Below, piece after piece: positions 31,401 to 44,535 of a stretch of DNA of 64,000 nt. A model generated the notes under the pieces. It was not told the origin of the DNA, ran no database searches, and worked only from the letters and a program-made list of their open reading frames with translations. Numbering within the stretch: position 1 is the first letter of the stretch; each line of letters opens with the position of its first letter. A program made the translations under genes and the position numbers. The stretch lies in NCBI GenBank assembly GCA_023053545.1, contig JAKZAN010000001.1:9692565-9756564 (forward strand), given 5' to 3'. The DNA is from Lepidurus packardi (Eukaryota > Arthropoda > Branchiopoda > Notostraca > Triopsidae).

Positions 31401-34400
31401 GAGCGAAAGAGAGAAGCGCCTAAAAAAAAGAAAAAAAAACTTGTGTTTATCAGCCCAACCAAAAAGGGTATCGTGTTGTTATCTGTCGTCACGCTGAAAG
31501 CAGTGCGCTTCTTTTCACCAGAGCTGTGAATTAAATCCAAGGCGCCAAAAAAAGGAGAGGAACAAGCAAAAAAATTAAGCCTAACAGTTCAAGTCATACG
31601 CCGGATTTAGCGCTCTCCTTCATCACCAACGCTTCAAAGCTACCCTTTTATATATTTATAATGCAGCACCCGTGGATCTTGCCATGGATGCCCTTGGGTG
31701 CTTCTTTACATTTGGGAATGCCCTTAGGAGGTTTGGCCATACCCTGCGGCCTGTCACCCTCTGCTGCCGCGGGCTATGTCACCGCGCCTCACGGCTCGAC
31801 TCAGGCGTCGTATCACCTGGTACCGACGCTTCATGGGGTACCCACGCTGGTACCTCATGCTCTACCCAGGCACAGCACACGACCCAAGGTAACCAAACAA
31901 GCTTTTAACAAACTCTTTTTTACTTCTGTTTTCCCATCAGTCAAAACGTGTTCTGAGTGAACTATGAGCACAACTGGTACCCGCGGGCATCACCCCGGTG
32001 TCCTTTTTTTGCCTTGAACTTCAATGGTTAAATTTTTTTGTTGGACGTTATGAAATACTTTTTTTGCCTTTTTGAACCCATTTAAAAAATTAACAAAAGA
32101 AAGAATATTGCCGAGAAAGTTTGTAGACGAGTATGCAAATAAGGTATTGGGGTTGGGTGTATACCGCACCTTGATTTGCAAATTAACCGAACCCTTTATA
32201 GTGTTTAAACGCGTTTAGTCATTGTTTGATCAAATGACAGCGTTTTTCCTTTCGCTTTGTGTTTGAAGTTTACGGGGGAAGAAAAAGAAGTCAAGTTGGG
32301 AAGGTGAACGATGGTAAACAATGGAGGCTGGCAGAGTAAGTAAGAGGACAAGGTGGAGAGTCAACAAGGATTGCCGGGAAGGCTATTCACACACGCATCT
32401 TTTTGTTTGGTTAGTCGCCTGCTCGATTGTTCACGGTTCGTGGCTGCTGACTGACGGAGCGGATTCGGTAAATTCAACTGTTGAGCCGCACTTCTTGGCT
32501 CCGTTCCGAAGAAAAAGCTTGTCTGATTTTGACAGTTTATTTTTTTCGCAAATTTGTTCACACAACTTGTTTTTCGTTGGTTTCACGCAGAGTTGACAAA
32601 AAATGCGATGTTCAGGTAATGCCAATGTCAGGACTGTTTTGAATGGCTAATAGAGAATTTCCAAGCAGAGATGGAAGAGCGGGGATAATGGGCTGTATGT
32701 TTCGGGACTATTGGACACATCTAGCAAATATTAAAGCTATATGGAAGAGGAAAGAAAGGGAATACGGCTTTAAGGGTGCTGGCTATATATTGGCTCGGTA
32801 ACGAGCCGCCCAAATGCCATTGTTACTCTCTTCACTTCAGACATACGTCTGTGCTTCAGACATACATCTGTGCTTCAGACATATAGAATCATGTAACCAG
32901 CTCCGTGCCCTCGAAGCAGTCTACCTGGGGTAACGAACGCCTGTAATGCTAATCTACGTAAAGTAAAATAGTCCTTAATGGTAATGTAATTTTACTTTTG
33001 ATGACGATTTTGGAAGCATCAGTAGAACAATATGCTACATGTAATGGGAAAGTTCCTGCTTGATTAATGATACATTGCATTTTAACACGTACTAAACGAA
33101 GTATAATTGCAGTAGACGCCACTTATTGTGATCACTGGTTATTACAATCAGACGCGTTATGGAATTTTAAAAGGGCTGTTTCAAAATGATAAAATTCATA
33201 GCATTTTAGTCGGTATTAAAATCACACTTTCGGGTACTAAAATCAATTTCAAAATGATATTTACATGTACCAGTAACGAAACTACAGTACTGAATTGCTA
33301 CGTGGACTTTGCGTATTGACCAATGATATTGCTTTTACGTGGTTTTAACCAATACTGTCATTTCCAGCCTACGATACGCTAAGGGGGGAAATCCCTTCCA
33401 AACTCCACAGTTAATTAATTGAGCAGGTTATTCAATTGAATGACCAGTTCCTTTAATTTACTTGGAAAATTAGAAGGGATATCGTGTTGAGAACCCTACC
33501 TAAGCGTAGGAGTAGGCTTCAAAGGCACAGTGTTAGTTGTGTTTTAGACGTGTGGTTATATAAAAATGGCGGCGAACAACAAAGGAGTTGGTTTAAATGT
33601 ACAAGAGAAGTTGCTGCTCATTGAAACTTAGGACAAGTTAGATTTAAAAGATTTGCCACAAAGGGAAGCTGGCGTTAAATTAGGTATTCCTTAATCATCT
33701 CTATTAAAATTCTTGAAAAATCGTTACGAAATAAAAAAATAGTGGGTGTAGTGAATCAAGGTAGAGGAAGCGTGTGGGAGAGCGTCAAGAAGTAGATGAT
33801 GCTTTGTTTCTTCGGTTTTAACAAGACAGTAACCGAATTTCGATTATTAGAATCGCCATTTAAAAGAATCAGTATTTACTTGACAAACGTGATCACGATA
33901 AGCGGCATCTACTGTACTTCCAAATTTATTTACAGCTTAAAATAAAGTATTGCTTAGCTAAGCAGGAAAACATGACAGTGCACTGTTTCTTTGATTGTAC
34001 ACTGATCTTGGTACAAACTTTTCTTTTTACCAGTAACTTGATTTATTAGGAAAATTTAAAAACAATGTTTCCTTTTTTCATGGTTTAGCACTTTCAGTTA
34101 GGGGTATTTTCTGAAGTTTTTTGTTTGTTTTGGCTTTGCTCGATAGAAACCTGCTTTGCGAAGTGCTGACTACGCTCTAGCAATACTTCATACTTTTTTC
34201 CTTGCTCAAGCTTTTGTCTGCTCGGCAGGATTGCTGAAGTTCAGTGTGCGAGTGCAGGGAATTGTGCTTGTTTTAAGATGTTCGATGTTTAGAGTCTTAT
34301 GCCCAGGATCAGCGCGAAAAGCAAAGCTCAAGTCGTTTATCTACATAATGGAGTTTAAGCTGGGGTTTTCTCTTTGTTTCTGACAGGTGACGGAAATGGG

Positions 34401-37400
34401 CGCGGCCGCGGGCCTTATCTCAGAGGGCGCTGGGACTCCTAGTGAAAAGCGAAAAGCGGAGGAAGGGGACGTCTCCAAGGAAGTTAAAAGGGTAAATAAA
34501 AAACCCAGAAAGAACGAAAACGTAAAACTAGAAACTCACTTTAACATGGAAGAGACAATCCAAGGAACTGTAAATTCTGAAGCTCGCCGGATGTCCTTCA
34601 TTTGCATAGAAGCCAAAAGTTTGAAATAGCACGTTGATATGCATATCCTTTCTCGTTCTAGAATGTCTCACAAATTGGCCTTATATTTTTTTTTATTTCA
34701 TTTGGGGGGGCTTTAGGCGAAAATTGAGACGAGAGCGTTGAAAGCTAAACGACCCGGATTCACAGAGGAACGCTACAACGAAACAGAGTACTACATCGAT
34801 AACGGTACGTGAGACAAACTACGTCATTTTCATTTATTGTTGGTTTTGCTATTACGTACCCAAGTACAGGTTGGGCCTTGGGTCGTTTCGGAAAAAGTTG
34901 GTTAGGTCGTAAACCCTCATTTGCCCCCTCAGGCAGCTCGCGCCATGTTGGACCCTTCCTTTTTTCTTCCCACGACTTGTCGCACGACGCGGGCTAAAAA
35001 TGAACGCTTTTATGTGTTATAATTCCACAAAGTCTTCCACTTTTTTTAACTTTTTTTTAGGGGTTTAAGGGACCTGTCGCGTTCAGCTTTAGATCTCTTT
35101 GCCCCATGCAGTGACGTCAGCATATTATATTTTTCATTCCTCTTTCTTCGTAATGATGCGCTAACATTGGTACCGCTATAGGGACAGGCTTATTTTTAGC
35201 TCAATTTTCTTCTTATATAAGAAGAAAAAGTCTCCAGACCTCGGAACCGGAGATTTATTTTAGGTTTCGCCTCTCAAGCGTTTCGTTTAGCTGTCGTAAA
35301 TTAAGTCAGATAAAAGGTGATAACTTAAAATCATAAAAATGGTAATAATCCCAAGCTTAGAAGCTTGATCTTAAATAAAAAGATTTGGTCGAAGTTGTGA
35401 ACTAGTCTGAAAGACACGACTAGTGGAGCATAAAATAATTTCGCGTTTATAAAAAGTTTTTCGTTATGAAAAAAGTTTGATAATTTTCATTGTTACAAAA
35501 GTTTGAACATATTACATTTAGAATAATAAAACTTACTAACATATGATATTAGAATTTCAGACTTTGGAAGTTTATAGGTTTTAAAAGTCGTAACGTTTCA
35601 TTGTTACGGAAGTTTGTTTTTTTATCGATATTTTATTGCTGGCCAGTAAAATTGTACTTCAAACAGTAAGGTTTGCCGTAATGGACGTAACAAATGCACG
35701 AATTACACGAATTATAGGAAGTAATTTCGAATGCAAGTAACTTTGTTTCACGTGTGCGAGAAGAAAAATAAAAATAAACTTTATATGCTGGCGGGGTTCG
35801 TACAAGTAGCTAGGATTTATGGCAGGTCGTTTGGAATTCTTTTGTCTAGGTAAGAATGGTGACAGACCATGTTTTGTACGAAGTCCCCGGCTTTCGTTGA
35901 TTACCTATGCTAATCAGATGGTTCCCGACTTTTCTCATGCAACGAGTGGTAAGAATAGCCAAACGGTTCCTTGGGCCATGGACGGCCCACATGGAGATAA
36001 TGTAACTGAGGGGGGAAAGAAAAGAATGGGAAGCAGTTTCAATATTCTCGACTTTTTCTTAACGACTTCTGGCGTTGAAAGGGACGGGAAAGACGCCTTT
36101 GACTTTGCCAAGTCGGTTTAGCAGAAATTACACGGACTAGTACTACTGGACGTGGATAGTACTAGAGTATTGTGTCCCAATTCAAAGGAGGTTTGGCCAT
36201 GTCAACTGCGCAAAACATGAACTGACTTCGAGCGGCGGAATTATTTCATTAGGGTCTAGATTTTGTATTGATTTCAGCTAATAACCGTATTATTAGTTCC
36301 CGCTAGGGATACTACGTATTATTATTATTTTATTATATATTACCGCCCATTTGCAATTGATTTCTCGTCACCTTTTTTTAATTCATCATTTTTTCTTTGT
36401 TAATATTCTTCGTATAAGAAATGTTAATACAGGAAGGAAATTTAAACGATCTGCTTGCCATGAAATTAGACTCCAGATTTGTACCGTTTGGGTTCTTCCC
36501 ACCACGCATGATGACTTCATGACACGTCACGAAGCTATTTAACAATCTATGCATATCTTAGATATAAAGTGATCTCGATTGTTGTTACGTTGAAATTGGA
36601 CTCACGACATTAAACGTTCATAGAGTATCGTGCTCAAATTTTGTATTATGCTCTTTTCGAAGGGCGTTTTGTTTTTTTGATTTTTAAATTCGCGAACGGG
36701 TAGTCGTTCGTCGTAATTTAGAAAGGGAATATTCCAGCCAATCGCGTTTTATTAGGATTTCCCCTTCAGACGAGAGATTCTATCCCTCTTTTCCGAATCT
36801 CTTTTGGTCAGTAAACCGTTCGTTCCAGACCGGAGGCGCGTTTTAGGGTACTACCGGTTGACAAGTTATGGCACCCACTGCCACGGCAAGCTGCTCTTGG
36901 GCATTTTGCCTTGCAGGCTTGGAAAATGGACCCTTGGGCCAAACTTGCGCTTACTATGCAGAAGAAAAAGCGGTCGGACCCTAAAAGTAGCCTCCTACAG
37001 CCGTTAATCTTGGGACTTTTTTTCCTTCTTATATCCCCAACTCCCACTCGTTGCTATGGTGACGTTATCATGAGGAGAAAGATTATGAATAGAAAGAGTG
37101 TGAAACGTGAGAAACATAGCGTCTTCATTCGCAGGCTGCTCGCTTGGGGAAGGCTTAATATGGGGAATACGTAACGCCTTAGGACACACGACATGTACCC
37201 CGGTATCACCCACAGCCAATTTCTCCAGGAATGCTTGGAATGCAACGTTGGCCCCTTACGTTTGTTTTAGGCTTCATAATAGCTTTCCTGCAAGATTGCC
37301 TCGGGATCTGTACTCCTAATCCTAAAGGGGAATTCATTCCTGTTAGCATTTCATGGAACGCTGATTTTCTTAAATGTATACACATTTTACACAGAATTTT

Positions 37401-40400
37401 GTGACAGAAAAACTACCTTGGCTTGGGTAGGCTGATCCCAAAAGTTACTTTTTATTTACGTCGTGGATTCATAGAACGTTATCATCTTTGAGAATAGGCA
37501 ATTCGCAGATCAACGATCTGCGAATATGCAATTAGCGAACCATTTTTACGTTAATGTTTAGGCCAATCTGTGTAAAAGCTGAAGTCATTTAGCCTTCTAC
37601 TGTTCCCTTTTGGAATGCTAGACGATTAGCTCGGAATAAAGTGTACTAATTAGTAGACCGGGATAATTAATAGATCTTAATAGACCGGGATTGAGTTTAA
37701 TGAAAATTTATCGACCCTTGCCTGCTTTTTGTCTGGTAAATCGTTTTAATTTTGGAGACGGTTGTAAAACATTAGTTTCCTTCTAATACTTTGCTCAGGT
37801 AAAATGTACCCAAGGGAAAGGTAACCACTGTGGTATCCCTTGTTTTATAGTGGTGTAGGTTTAGTACACGTATCTTGAAAGGGAGAGCTTTCCATTATCA
37901 CTGCGGAAAAACTCGTGCTTGCTGGAGTAAGCTTTTAGGGAATTTTAACGTTCCCCCGAGACGGAATGCGTAACTAGCGGGTACCTCTGCTTCTTAAAAC
38001 CTCTAGCTGCTCCATGAAAGAATTTACGACAGATATACTTTGCTGTTTTCTGTTTATAGAGTTTTCCTGATGCTCGTACTTTTCCCTGCGATGAGGCATT
38101 CCGACGGGAAATTGTCCACGGGCAAGGCAAGCCGCAATGCAAAGAATTCCACTGGGTTTTTACTAGGAGTCCGTGTCCCTAGGGATGTTCAAGCATTCCG
38201 AGCGAGCTCCTCCAACTTCCCCATATCAGAGAGAGGCAAAACTTTCCTAACTCCTCCCTTAGGTTCCCCTATCCCCTGCGGTCTTTCCTCGAGTTGAGTG
38301 ACGGGTACCGGAATGCCCCTGTCCAAAATGTCCGCACGTACGGAAAACGCATGGTTTGGGCCAGTGGCAGTGAGGGTAGGAAAAGGAAAGGGTTCCCAAC
38401 TCCTGTACCCAAAGTCTTTTGGTGCTGGTTGTAGGAGGTGCAGGAGGAAGACGACGAAGAGGTGTGTTTTCAAGACAGATGAAGTATATATCCCGTGCAT
38501 CGATTTTTCACTCCTGGGTGTCGGGACCAGTCGCCCGAGTTCTCTCGCTTTACATAAGACTCAACAACAACGCGAGCTGGAATGACGACATTAAGAAAAA
38601 GAAAGAAAAAAATGAGAGAGATTCTGTTAGTTTTCCACCTGTGGCCAAAATCTGTATTCGCATTGCAACCCGCGGTCTATACAGCTTCAGGGCTCATTAC
38701 TTCGGACAGAGGACACGACAGAGTGGAAGGAGAACACATGACAATGGAGGGAAGCCAAGCATAGGAAGTTCGCCAGGGTGGTTGAAGGCTGAAGGTCTGA
38801 GGACAAGACCCCGGGGTTTTTCAATATCCCTGAGGAGGGAAAAAAGACGTCAGTAACATAACGAAAAAAAATAAACAAAGAAATAAAAGACTGAGCTACG
38901 ATCATGTCTTAAGTTTGGGTTGTTCTAGGCTTTTTTTTTTGTTTATTTTTCCTGTACACGGATCGTAACTTCTGTTTCCGTGCTATTTCTTGAGGTATTT
39001 TGATGGGTGAGCCACAGAAAAATACAAGTTAGGTCAGCTGTGGTAATTGAATTTGTGGGGAGAGCGCTCTCGTAGGAGTTTTACTGTTCCAAGCCAGTTG
39101 GGTTTCTACTGTTTTTTACTGTTACAGCAAGCTTACGTAATAAGTAGGATGAAAATGTAATCAGTAATTATCTTGAAAACAATCTAAACAGTTGGCAGCT
39201 ATACGCGAAAATTAAAGCTTAGAGATTATGTAAAACCTTCTGTTTTTTGCTTGATATACTGTGATTGGATTTACATTATTATTTTATTTGGATGAGATTT
39301 CTGTAATAATGTAATGCATTTTGCGATCGAACGTAGCGACCTCTATGCTGGTTGGGGTAAACGATGCGTGACAAAGCCTTTGTAAGTCCTTTCCGTAAAC
39401 ACAAACCTGATGAAATATAGGAATAGTCATTGATTCTAAATTACTGTTATATAAAGTGACTCCAAGTTGGCGGAGCAAAGCCAGAGTAACGCTATGAATT
39501 CCGATTACGGGCATCGTTGGTTCGATTCCTCTTTTTCCTTCCTTGCGTCATTGCCTAAGCAGACCGTAGTCAAACTAAGATTCCGGGTAAAGCCCACAGG
39601 CAAATCCGTAGCTTATTTTTTTTTTTTTTAAAGAATATAGTACAACATTTTTTCTAACAATGTGTACTTATTTAGCATAGTTGAAACATTTTTGAAACAA
39701 CTGTATAAGCATACTGTATTATGACCATAACTACCCAAAGTAATTATGTTCTTAAACGCTAAATGCCTGGGGAAGATAGTAATAGTTTGCGCTTGGAATA
39801 CGAGCTGTAGAAGCTTATTCCTAATTCAAAAGGACTTAACTTAATTTTAAGCTCAGGTTGGCTTTCAGAGTAATGACAGGCAATAGTTTGCAGTCGTAAT
39901 TAATTATTATTTAAATGATTCTCACTATGACTGTGTCTGTTTGGTATAGAGTTTGAATAACATAGCCTCGTTGATGATGTGCTCTTCCAATTCTGTGCCT
40001 ACTTTATAACTTTCGGCAGAGTTGACCCATAAACAACTTTCACCCAAAGCCAAGTTGATTAGCAAGTAATAAAACTAGGGGAGGAAGTATGTGGGAAGAG
40101 TAATAACCGGAGGCTTATTTATTGGTTCCGTGCACAGGAAAAAGAAACAAATCTGTTTTTGCCCGTCCTCGTTCACGTCGCCCATCCTCTGATTGTATTA
40201 CGTGACCTAAGGGTGAAAAATGGGGGAGACAGAGACTGGTACGGTACCTGTCGTGCACCCAATCCCTTCTCACCCAAGGTAAAAAAGGAAGAGTGAAATA
40301 ACAAAGGTCTGTGTGGGTCTAGGTCGTCCTTGGGTCCGACTGGTACTTGCCTCGGGCCGTTTGGGGTGAGGGGTGAAGGAAGGGATGGGAGTGGCAAGAC

Positions 40401-43400
40401 TCATATGTCGTGGTTGTGCAATTCGTATTCCCTGTTGACATACCGGCGAAGCACGCAAGCAATCATGTAGTTGGGGATGTTTGAGTATTCTTCCGAGAAT
40501 ATTTTTTTGTTTGTTTTTTATGTAGGCAAAAATAACGCATAGTTTTACGGTTTCCGTCTGGAACCAATCCATCGAGTTTATGGGAGGGTGTGGGCGGTGT
40601 TGTCCCCCTGAGCATTTTTATGTCCAAGAGGGCGCTACGCTCAAGTTCTTTGCGTAAATCGATGATCAAGGAAATGTGTAACGAACGAGATTTTAGTCTT
40701 ATTGTATGGTATGTATCCTCCACCCGGTCCTCCACCACAATGTGGATGAGAAAAAAGCAGGGAGGGTGGCATTTAAATGTTTTGTTCAAAATCCTAAAAA
40801 GGAAGTGAAACTACATTTGGCGAATCGATAATCATACTAATTTGGATGCTATTGTTGTTCCTTTTTTCGCTTTCTTCGTCGTAGGGTTACGGAAAGTACA
40901 TCCTTATTACTTCACGTTTACGACCTTCACTAAAGGGCGTTGGGTAGGCGAGCGCATTTTGGATATTTTTGCAAAGGAGTTTAGGGCCCATCCAGTTGAA
41001 GAATACGTAAGTTTTATTATTTACATAAGAAGAAAGCCTTTTTACGACTGCGTTTCTTGGGAGTTTATAGGAACGGTGTATTAAAGCTGGGACGTTGACA
41101 GTTAATTACATGCCAGTAGAAGTTGACTATCGCCTGAAGCATAACGATCTACTAGCCAACATTGTTCACAGGTAATCGCTTTTCGTAAATTCAAATCAGG
41201 ATCTTCTCTAGACTTATAAAAGTATAATACATAAATCACTGTAGTATTAGTCATAATCTTTGTGTAAATGTTTTTGCATAATTGTATATCTCATCGTATG
41301 AAGGGACTAAAATTGTATGTAGTGCTTACTTTTAGAGTGTTGTGTGTACTGTACTTACGTTTTGTTTTGCTCTAACTTTTTGGGTTAAGCTGAAACGACA
41401 TCTCAAGATTATTGTTTACCTAGAGTTGTTTACATTGTAAATACTCTTGTTTACATATAGCTTTTGTTCAAATTTAGCTTTATTTACCTCTAATTCTACT
41501 ATTTATTTATGTGCAATATGTTATTTTTAGGTACATCTGTTGTTTATATTATGATGTCAAACCTACTAGAAACACTTTTGAAAATTTTTTGTCTTATTTA
41601 AAACATATCCGTTGTCGGTTGACCATATTTATGTAAGGTAAAAAGCTTTCAAAGATATTTAGTGAAAGATCAAAAGTTTCCAAAAGAAGGGGATTGTTTG
41701 AAATACGTTTCTGACGGTTGTTTGAACAATTGACTACACACTTTAGAATGGCCAAAAACTTTTAATTACTACTTAATGGCATTTAAAGCAATTTAACGTG
41801 TTCCGCGTCAGTTATTGTTGCTTTGCCTGCAACCAACTTTACCGTTCAGTTTCGAGTTTAACTTTGGGAAAGAGTCGTTCATTTACTAGGTTTTTCTCTG
41901 CTTGATATAGACACGAACGACCTGTGATAGGTAACAGAATCGAGATCGTACATTGCGATGAAGATTTGGTAGTTGTGCACAAACCGCCTTCCGTTCCGGT
42001 AAGCCTATTTTTTTAACATTTTATTTCCCTTTTAATTTTTTGTCCATGGAAAAAGAGGCGACTTGTGTTTGGTGTTGTGCTTCCGCCGTTCCCAAATCTA
42101 TAGCAGAATCGATCGTTTTCCACTTTTCACAATCTATCCCGTGCCTGCTGGTCCCCAGACTCTCTACATCACACGCACCCCCTCGTTTTTCTGTGTTTTT
42201 CAGAGATGTCTTTATCGAATATTAATTCACATAACTTTTCCCCGTCTATTTCTAAAGTTCGGACTTGGAAGTTTTGTATCAGTGACTTCTTAATCAAGCG
42301 CCTTCCACCTGCAGGTTCATCCGTGTGGACGGTATCGCCATAACACCGTAGTCTTTATACTCGCCAAGGAGCACAACTTGCGAAATCTGAGGACAATTCA
42401 CCGATTGGATCGGTTAACTTCCGGATTGCTGCTCTTTGGGCGGACGCCGAAAAAAGCGCGGGAAATGGAGCAGCAGATTCGGACGCGACAAGTGCTTAAG
42501 GAATATGTGTGCCGAGTAGAAGGCCAATTTCCAGAGTAAGATCCCTCTCCTCATTTTCTCTTCGTCATGTTGTATTTTTTCCCATTCCTACAAAAAACCA
42601 CTCTTCTTTGCGAGGAAAACGAGCCCTGGAATTGTGTTGATCCAGCATTCTAACGCCTTTTTCCCTGTGTTTTTGTTTTGTTTCTCTTTTTCGTGTTTAC
42701 TACTATTGCTTCTGTCGCTGTATTTTCTGTGTGTGTGTTTTTCCTTGTAGGGAGGAAATAGAAGTGACGGAGCCTATCGAAGTCATTTCCTACAAGATTG
42801 GTGTATGCAAAGTCTCACCGAAAGGCAAAGACTGCCGGACCCGTTTCAAGAAGTTAACCTATGACGCCACTTGCAATACTTCCATAGTCTTAGCGCTGCC
42901 GCATACTGGGCGAATGCACCAAATCCGGGTCCATTTACAATTCTTGGGTAATCCTAGACATGTAGACGCAGTAAAGCCAAAGCTTGGGTTTATGACAGGC
43001 TTCTGTGGTTTGCGAGGGTGGGGATTAAAAGGAACAAATGAGATTCATGGACTGATTTTATAGGTTATCCTATTGTTAATGATCCGCTCTATAACCACGT
43101 GGTATTTGGGCCCGAGAAAGGCAAACAGGGCCAGGTGGGCAAATCCGATGACGACCTAATTAAAGACCTCATTAGCATTCACAATGCGGAGAATTGGCTT
43201 GGTGGTGATGGAGAGGACACCGGAGGAGGCATCGGAAGTGGCGATTTGGGAGCTTTACCCTTATTTGACTCAGCCAATATGGCGGCCAGAAATGCTACGG
43301 TAGCTGCCGGCACGCCACCTGCGACAGACACTATGAATCAAAAAGAAGTAGAAGCTGTCCCAACGGAACAGAAAGAGGAAAATGGAAGTAATGAAGTGAT

Positions 43401-43821
43401 TGATCCGCATTGTTTCGAATGTAGAGTTAAATTTCGTGATCCTCGGCCTGAAGATCTTATGATGTACCTTCATGCGTGGCGTTACCAGGTACGTTTCCTT
43501 CATTTCTTATTCGCTCTAGTTTATAATTTTGATAGGATCGCTCTTAGCTTGCAATTCATGTCAGCTTTTGCGTTTTTCCTGACCTGCATTGATTTTTAGA
43601 AAATATGGTTGTGATATTCTGAGTGTCTCAGTAGAATTAGTTTAATGACTGGGAGTGTATTTTTTTCGCTACCATTTGCTGCTGTGCTATAGGGCCCGAA
43701 TTGGTCGTTTGAAACCAAACTCCCGGCCTGGGCGGGGCAAGATTGGAGCCATCCTCCGCCTGCGACCTTTTCCAATGCCATTGCCAGTACTTCCCTTTCC
43801 ACTTCCACTACGACGCGTTGA
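28428..43821 (+). CDS. RPUSD2: RluA-family RNA pseudouridine synthase (RPUSD2-like)
   Basis: It converts uridine to pseudouridine in RNA, including mRNA in vertebrates. Exons: 28428-28541, 34387-34491, 34717-34804, 40885-41006, 41071-41171, 41911-41998, 42315-42535, 42751-42947, 43064-43488, 43693-43821; 529 aa (about 545 in human), all phases consistent. The N-terminus is acidic and disordered. The family's S4-like lead-in is seen as HPYYFTFTTFTKGRWVGERI. The catalytic motif HRLDRLTSGLL, with the active aspartate, lies in 42315-42535 after VHPCGRYRHNTVVFIL. LPHTGRMHQIRVHLQFLG and YPIVNDPLYNHV follow. The C-terminal extension with two CXXC-like cysteines (HCFECRVKFRDPRP) and the PAWAGQDW end match RPUSD2 rather than RPUSD1/3/4. 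Two introns of about 5.8 and 6.1 kb separate the N-terminal exons from the catalytic block. Confidence 0.95.
31201..31208 (+). promoter_or_regulatory. TATA box of an intronic promoter
   Basis: TATAAAAG lies about 30 bp before a purine-rich 430-bp stretch that looks like a 5' untranslated region and leads to the ATG at 31661. The start site would be near 31232. Inferred from motif and context. Confidence 0.5.
31661..31888 (+). CDS. candidate alternative first exon of RPUSD2
   Basis: The frame runs from ATG through 76 codons to a donor AAG|GTAACC and ends in phase 0, exactly the phase needed by the RPUSD2 exon at 34387. It encodes a hydrophobic, proline-, leucine- and histidine-rich stretch (starting MQHPWILPWMPLG, with GYVTAPHGSTQ and HLVPTLHGVP) unlike the acidic N-terminus from the 28428 exon. 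The family identity of these 76 residues is not recognised. It could instead be the first exon of an unrelated transcript whose later exons are not in view. Confidence 0.45.
32834..32886. repeat. 19-bp tandem repeat with internal palindrome
   Basis: Two full copies and one partial copy of CTTCAGACATACRTCTGTG. Each contains the near-palindrome AGACATACGTCT, so the array could pair with itself or bind a dimeric factor. Confidence 0.8.
33110..33914. mobile_element. decayed second copy of the pogo/Tigger-type element
   Basis: Both ends match the element at 7742-8538 (CAGTAGACGCC at the left; GATAAGCGGCATCTACTG at the right). The interior is recognisably the same, including the region of the CENP-B helix-turn-helix (about 33565-33745), but stops interrupt it (for example a TAG after the equivalent of LLIET). 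Right flank TA is present; the left flank is TG, so the duplication has mutated. Confidence 0.85.
34805..40884 (+). other. second large RPUSD2 intron (6.1 kb)
   Basis: It joins the phase-1 exon ending at 34804 (YYIDN) to GLRKVHPYYF at 40885. I see no supportable gene. Frames of 60-145 codons occur on both strands (for example 35819-36121, 38298-38585, 38419-38856) but lack recognisable domains. The 36720-37330 and 38040-38860 stretches are richer in GC than the rest. Confidence 0.6.
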
Positions 43822-44535
43822 TGGATGGGTGATAGTTTGAAACTTAAAATTTATGGGTTAATTTGGAGCTAAACGAATCCAAAGTTTTTGGATGCACGAG
43901 CAGACACAATTTGGTGGGCAAAAGAACATGTTTAAGCTTCCTTCGCCATCTAGTGCTCGTTTTTCGCACTGTATTTCCTGTATTGTCTGTTTCCACTTCT
44001 TGAAATCTCCAAATTTAACCCTTAAAAAAGAGAAGACGAGCATTCACAAAACCGTATTGCACTTCCCCTCCATACCTCTGTGCCTTGTTTTTTCACCACG
44101 CCCTCTTCAACCAACCCAAACTCCCTTTATTTCCCTACATTTCAAAACCCACCAAACATATCCGTTTTCTGTGCCACTCAACACACCACACCATATCCTT
44201 TCCTTCTGTTACTCACTAAAAATAAGTGACCGTAACCATTCTTCTTTGTAGTTTTCTTTGGTTCTCTTCCACCCATTAAAAAGGGTTTTTTAAAAAATCC
44301 TAATTGTCGTACGGATGCAAATTCAACTTGTTATGCAAGTTACGGAAATTATACAATGGTAATGTTAGAAAACTTGAAATTTTTATTGGTTGTTAAAAAA
44401 TTGCCCGTTTTGGTGAACTATGAACATAAAACTGCATTAGAATGTTGAAAGCACGGAACAAGGAATATAAGAAAAATGCAAGCCCTTTTAGCATTTCATC
44501 TTTTCCAGACATTGGAACGGGGATAAAAGATATTT
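43822..44535. other. RPUSD2-SHCBP1 convergent 3' region
   Basis: About 700 bp between the two stop codons. On the minus strand an AATAAA (TTTATT at 44382-44387) lies about 150 bp past the SHCBP1 stop and is a likely poly(A) signal. Nothing else recognised. Confidence 0.5.

Larger units (their letters stand above)
28542..34386 (+). other. first large RPUSD2 intron (5.8 kb)
   Basis: Contents seen: a poly-A run of about 23 bases at 29505-29529; a TATA promoter and alternative coding exon at 31201-31888; a 19-bp tandem repeat at 32834-32886; and a decayed pogo-type element at 33110-33914. The remainder has only short frames without recognisable similarity. Confidence 0.7.

Noticed and set aside
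35819-36121. 100-codon plus-strand frame in the RPUSD2 intron
   Set aside because: No recognisable domain, no flanking splice or promoter evidence; length is unremarkable for this composition.
38298-38856. Overlapping basic frames of 95-145 codons
   Set aside because: Several frames overlap in different phases with no family signature, as expected by chance in GC-richer sequence.
39465-39530. tRNA-like B box (GGTTCGATTCC) with a possible A box upstream
   Set aside because: The T-arm stem does not pair and no acceptor stem can be drawn.
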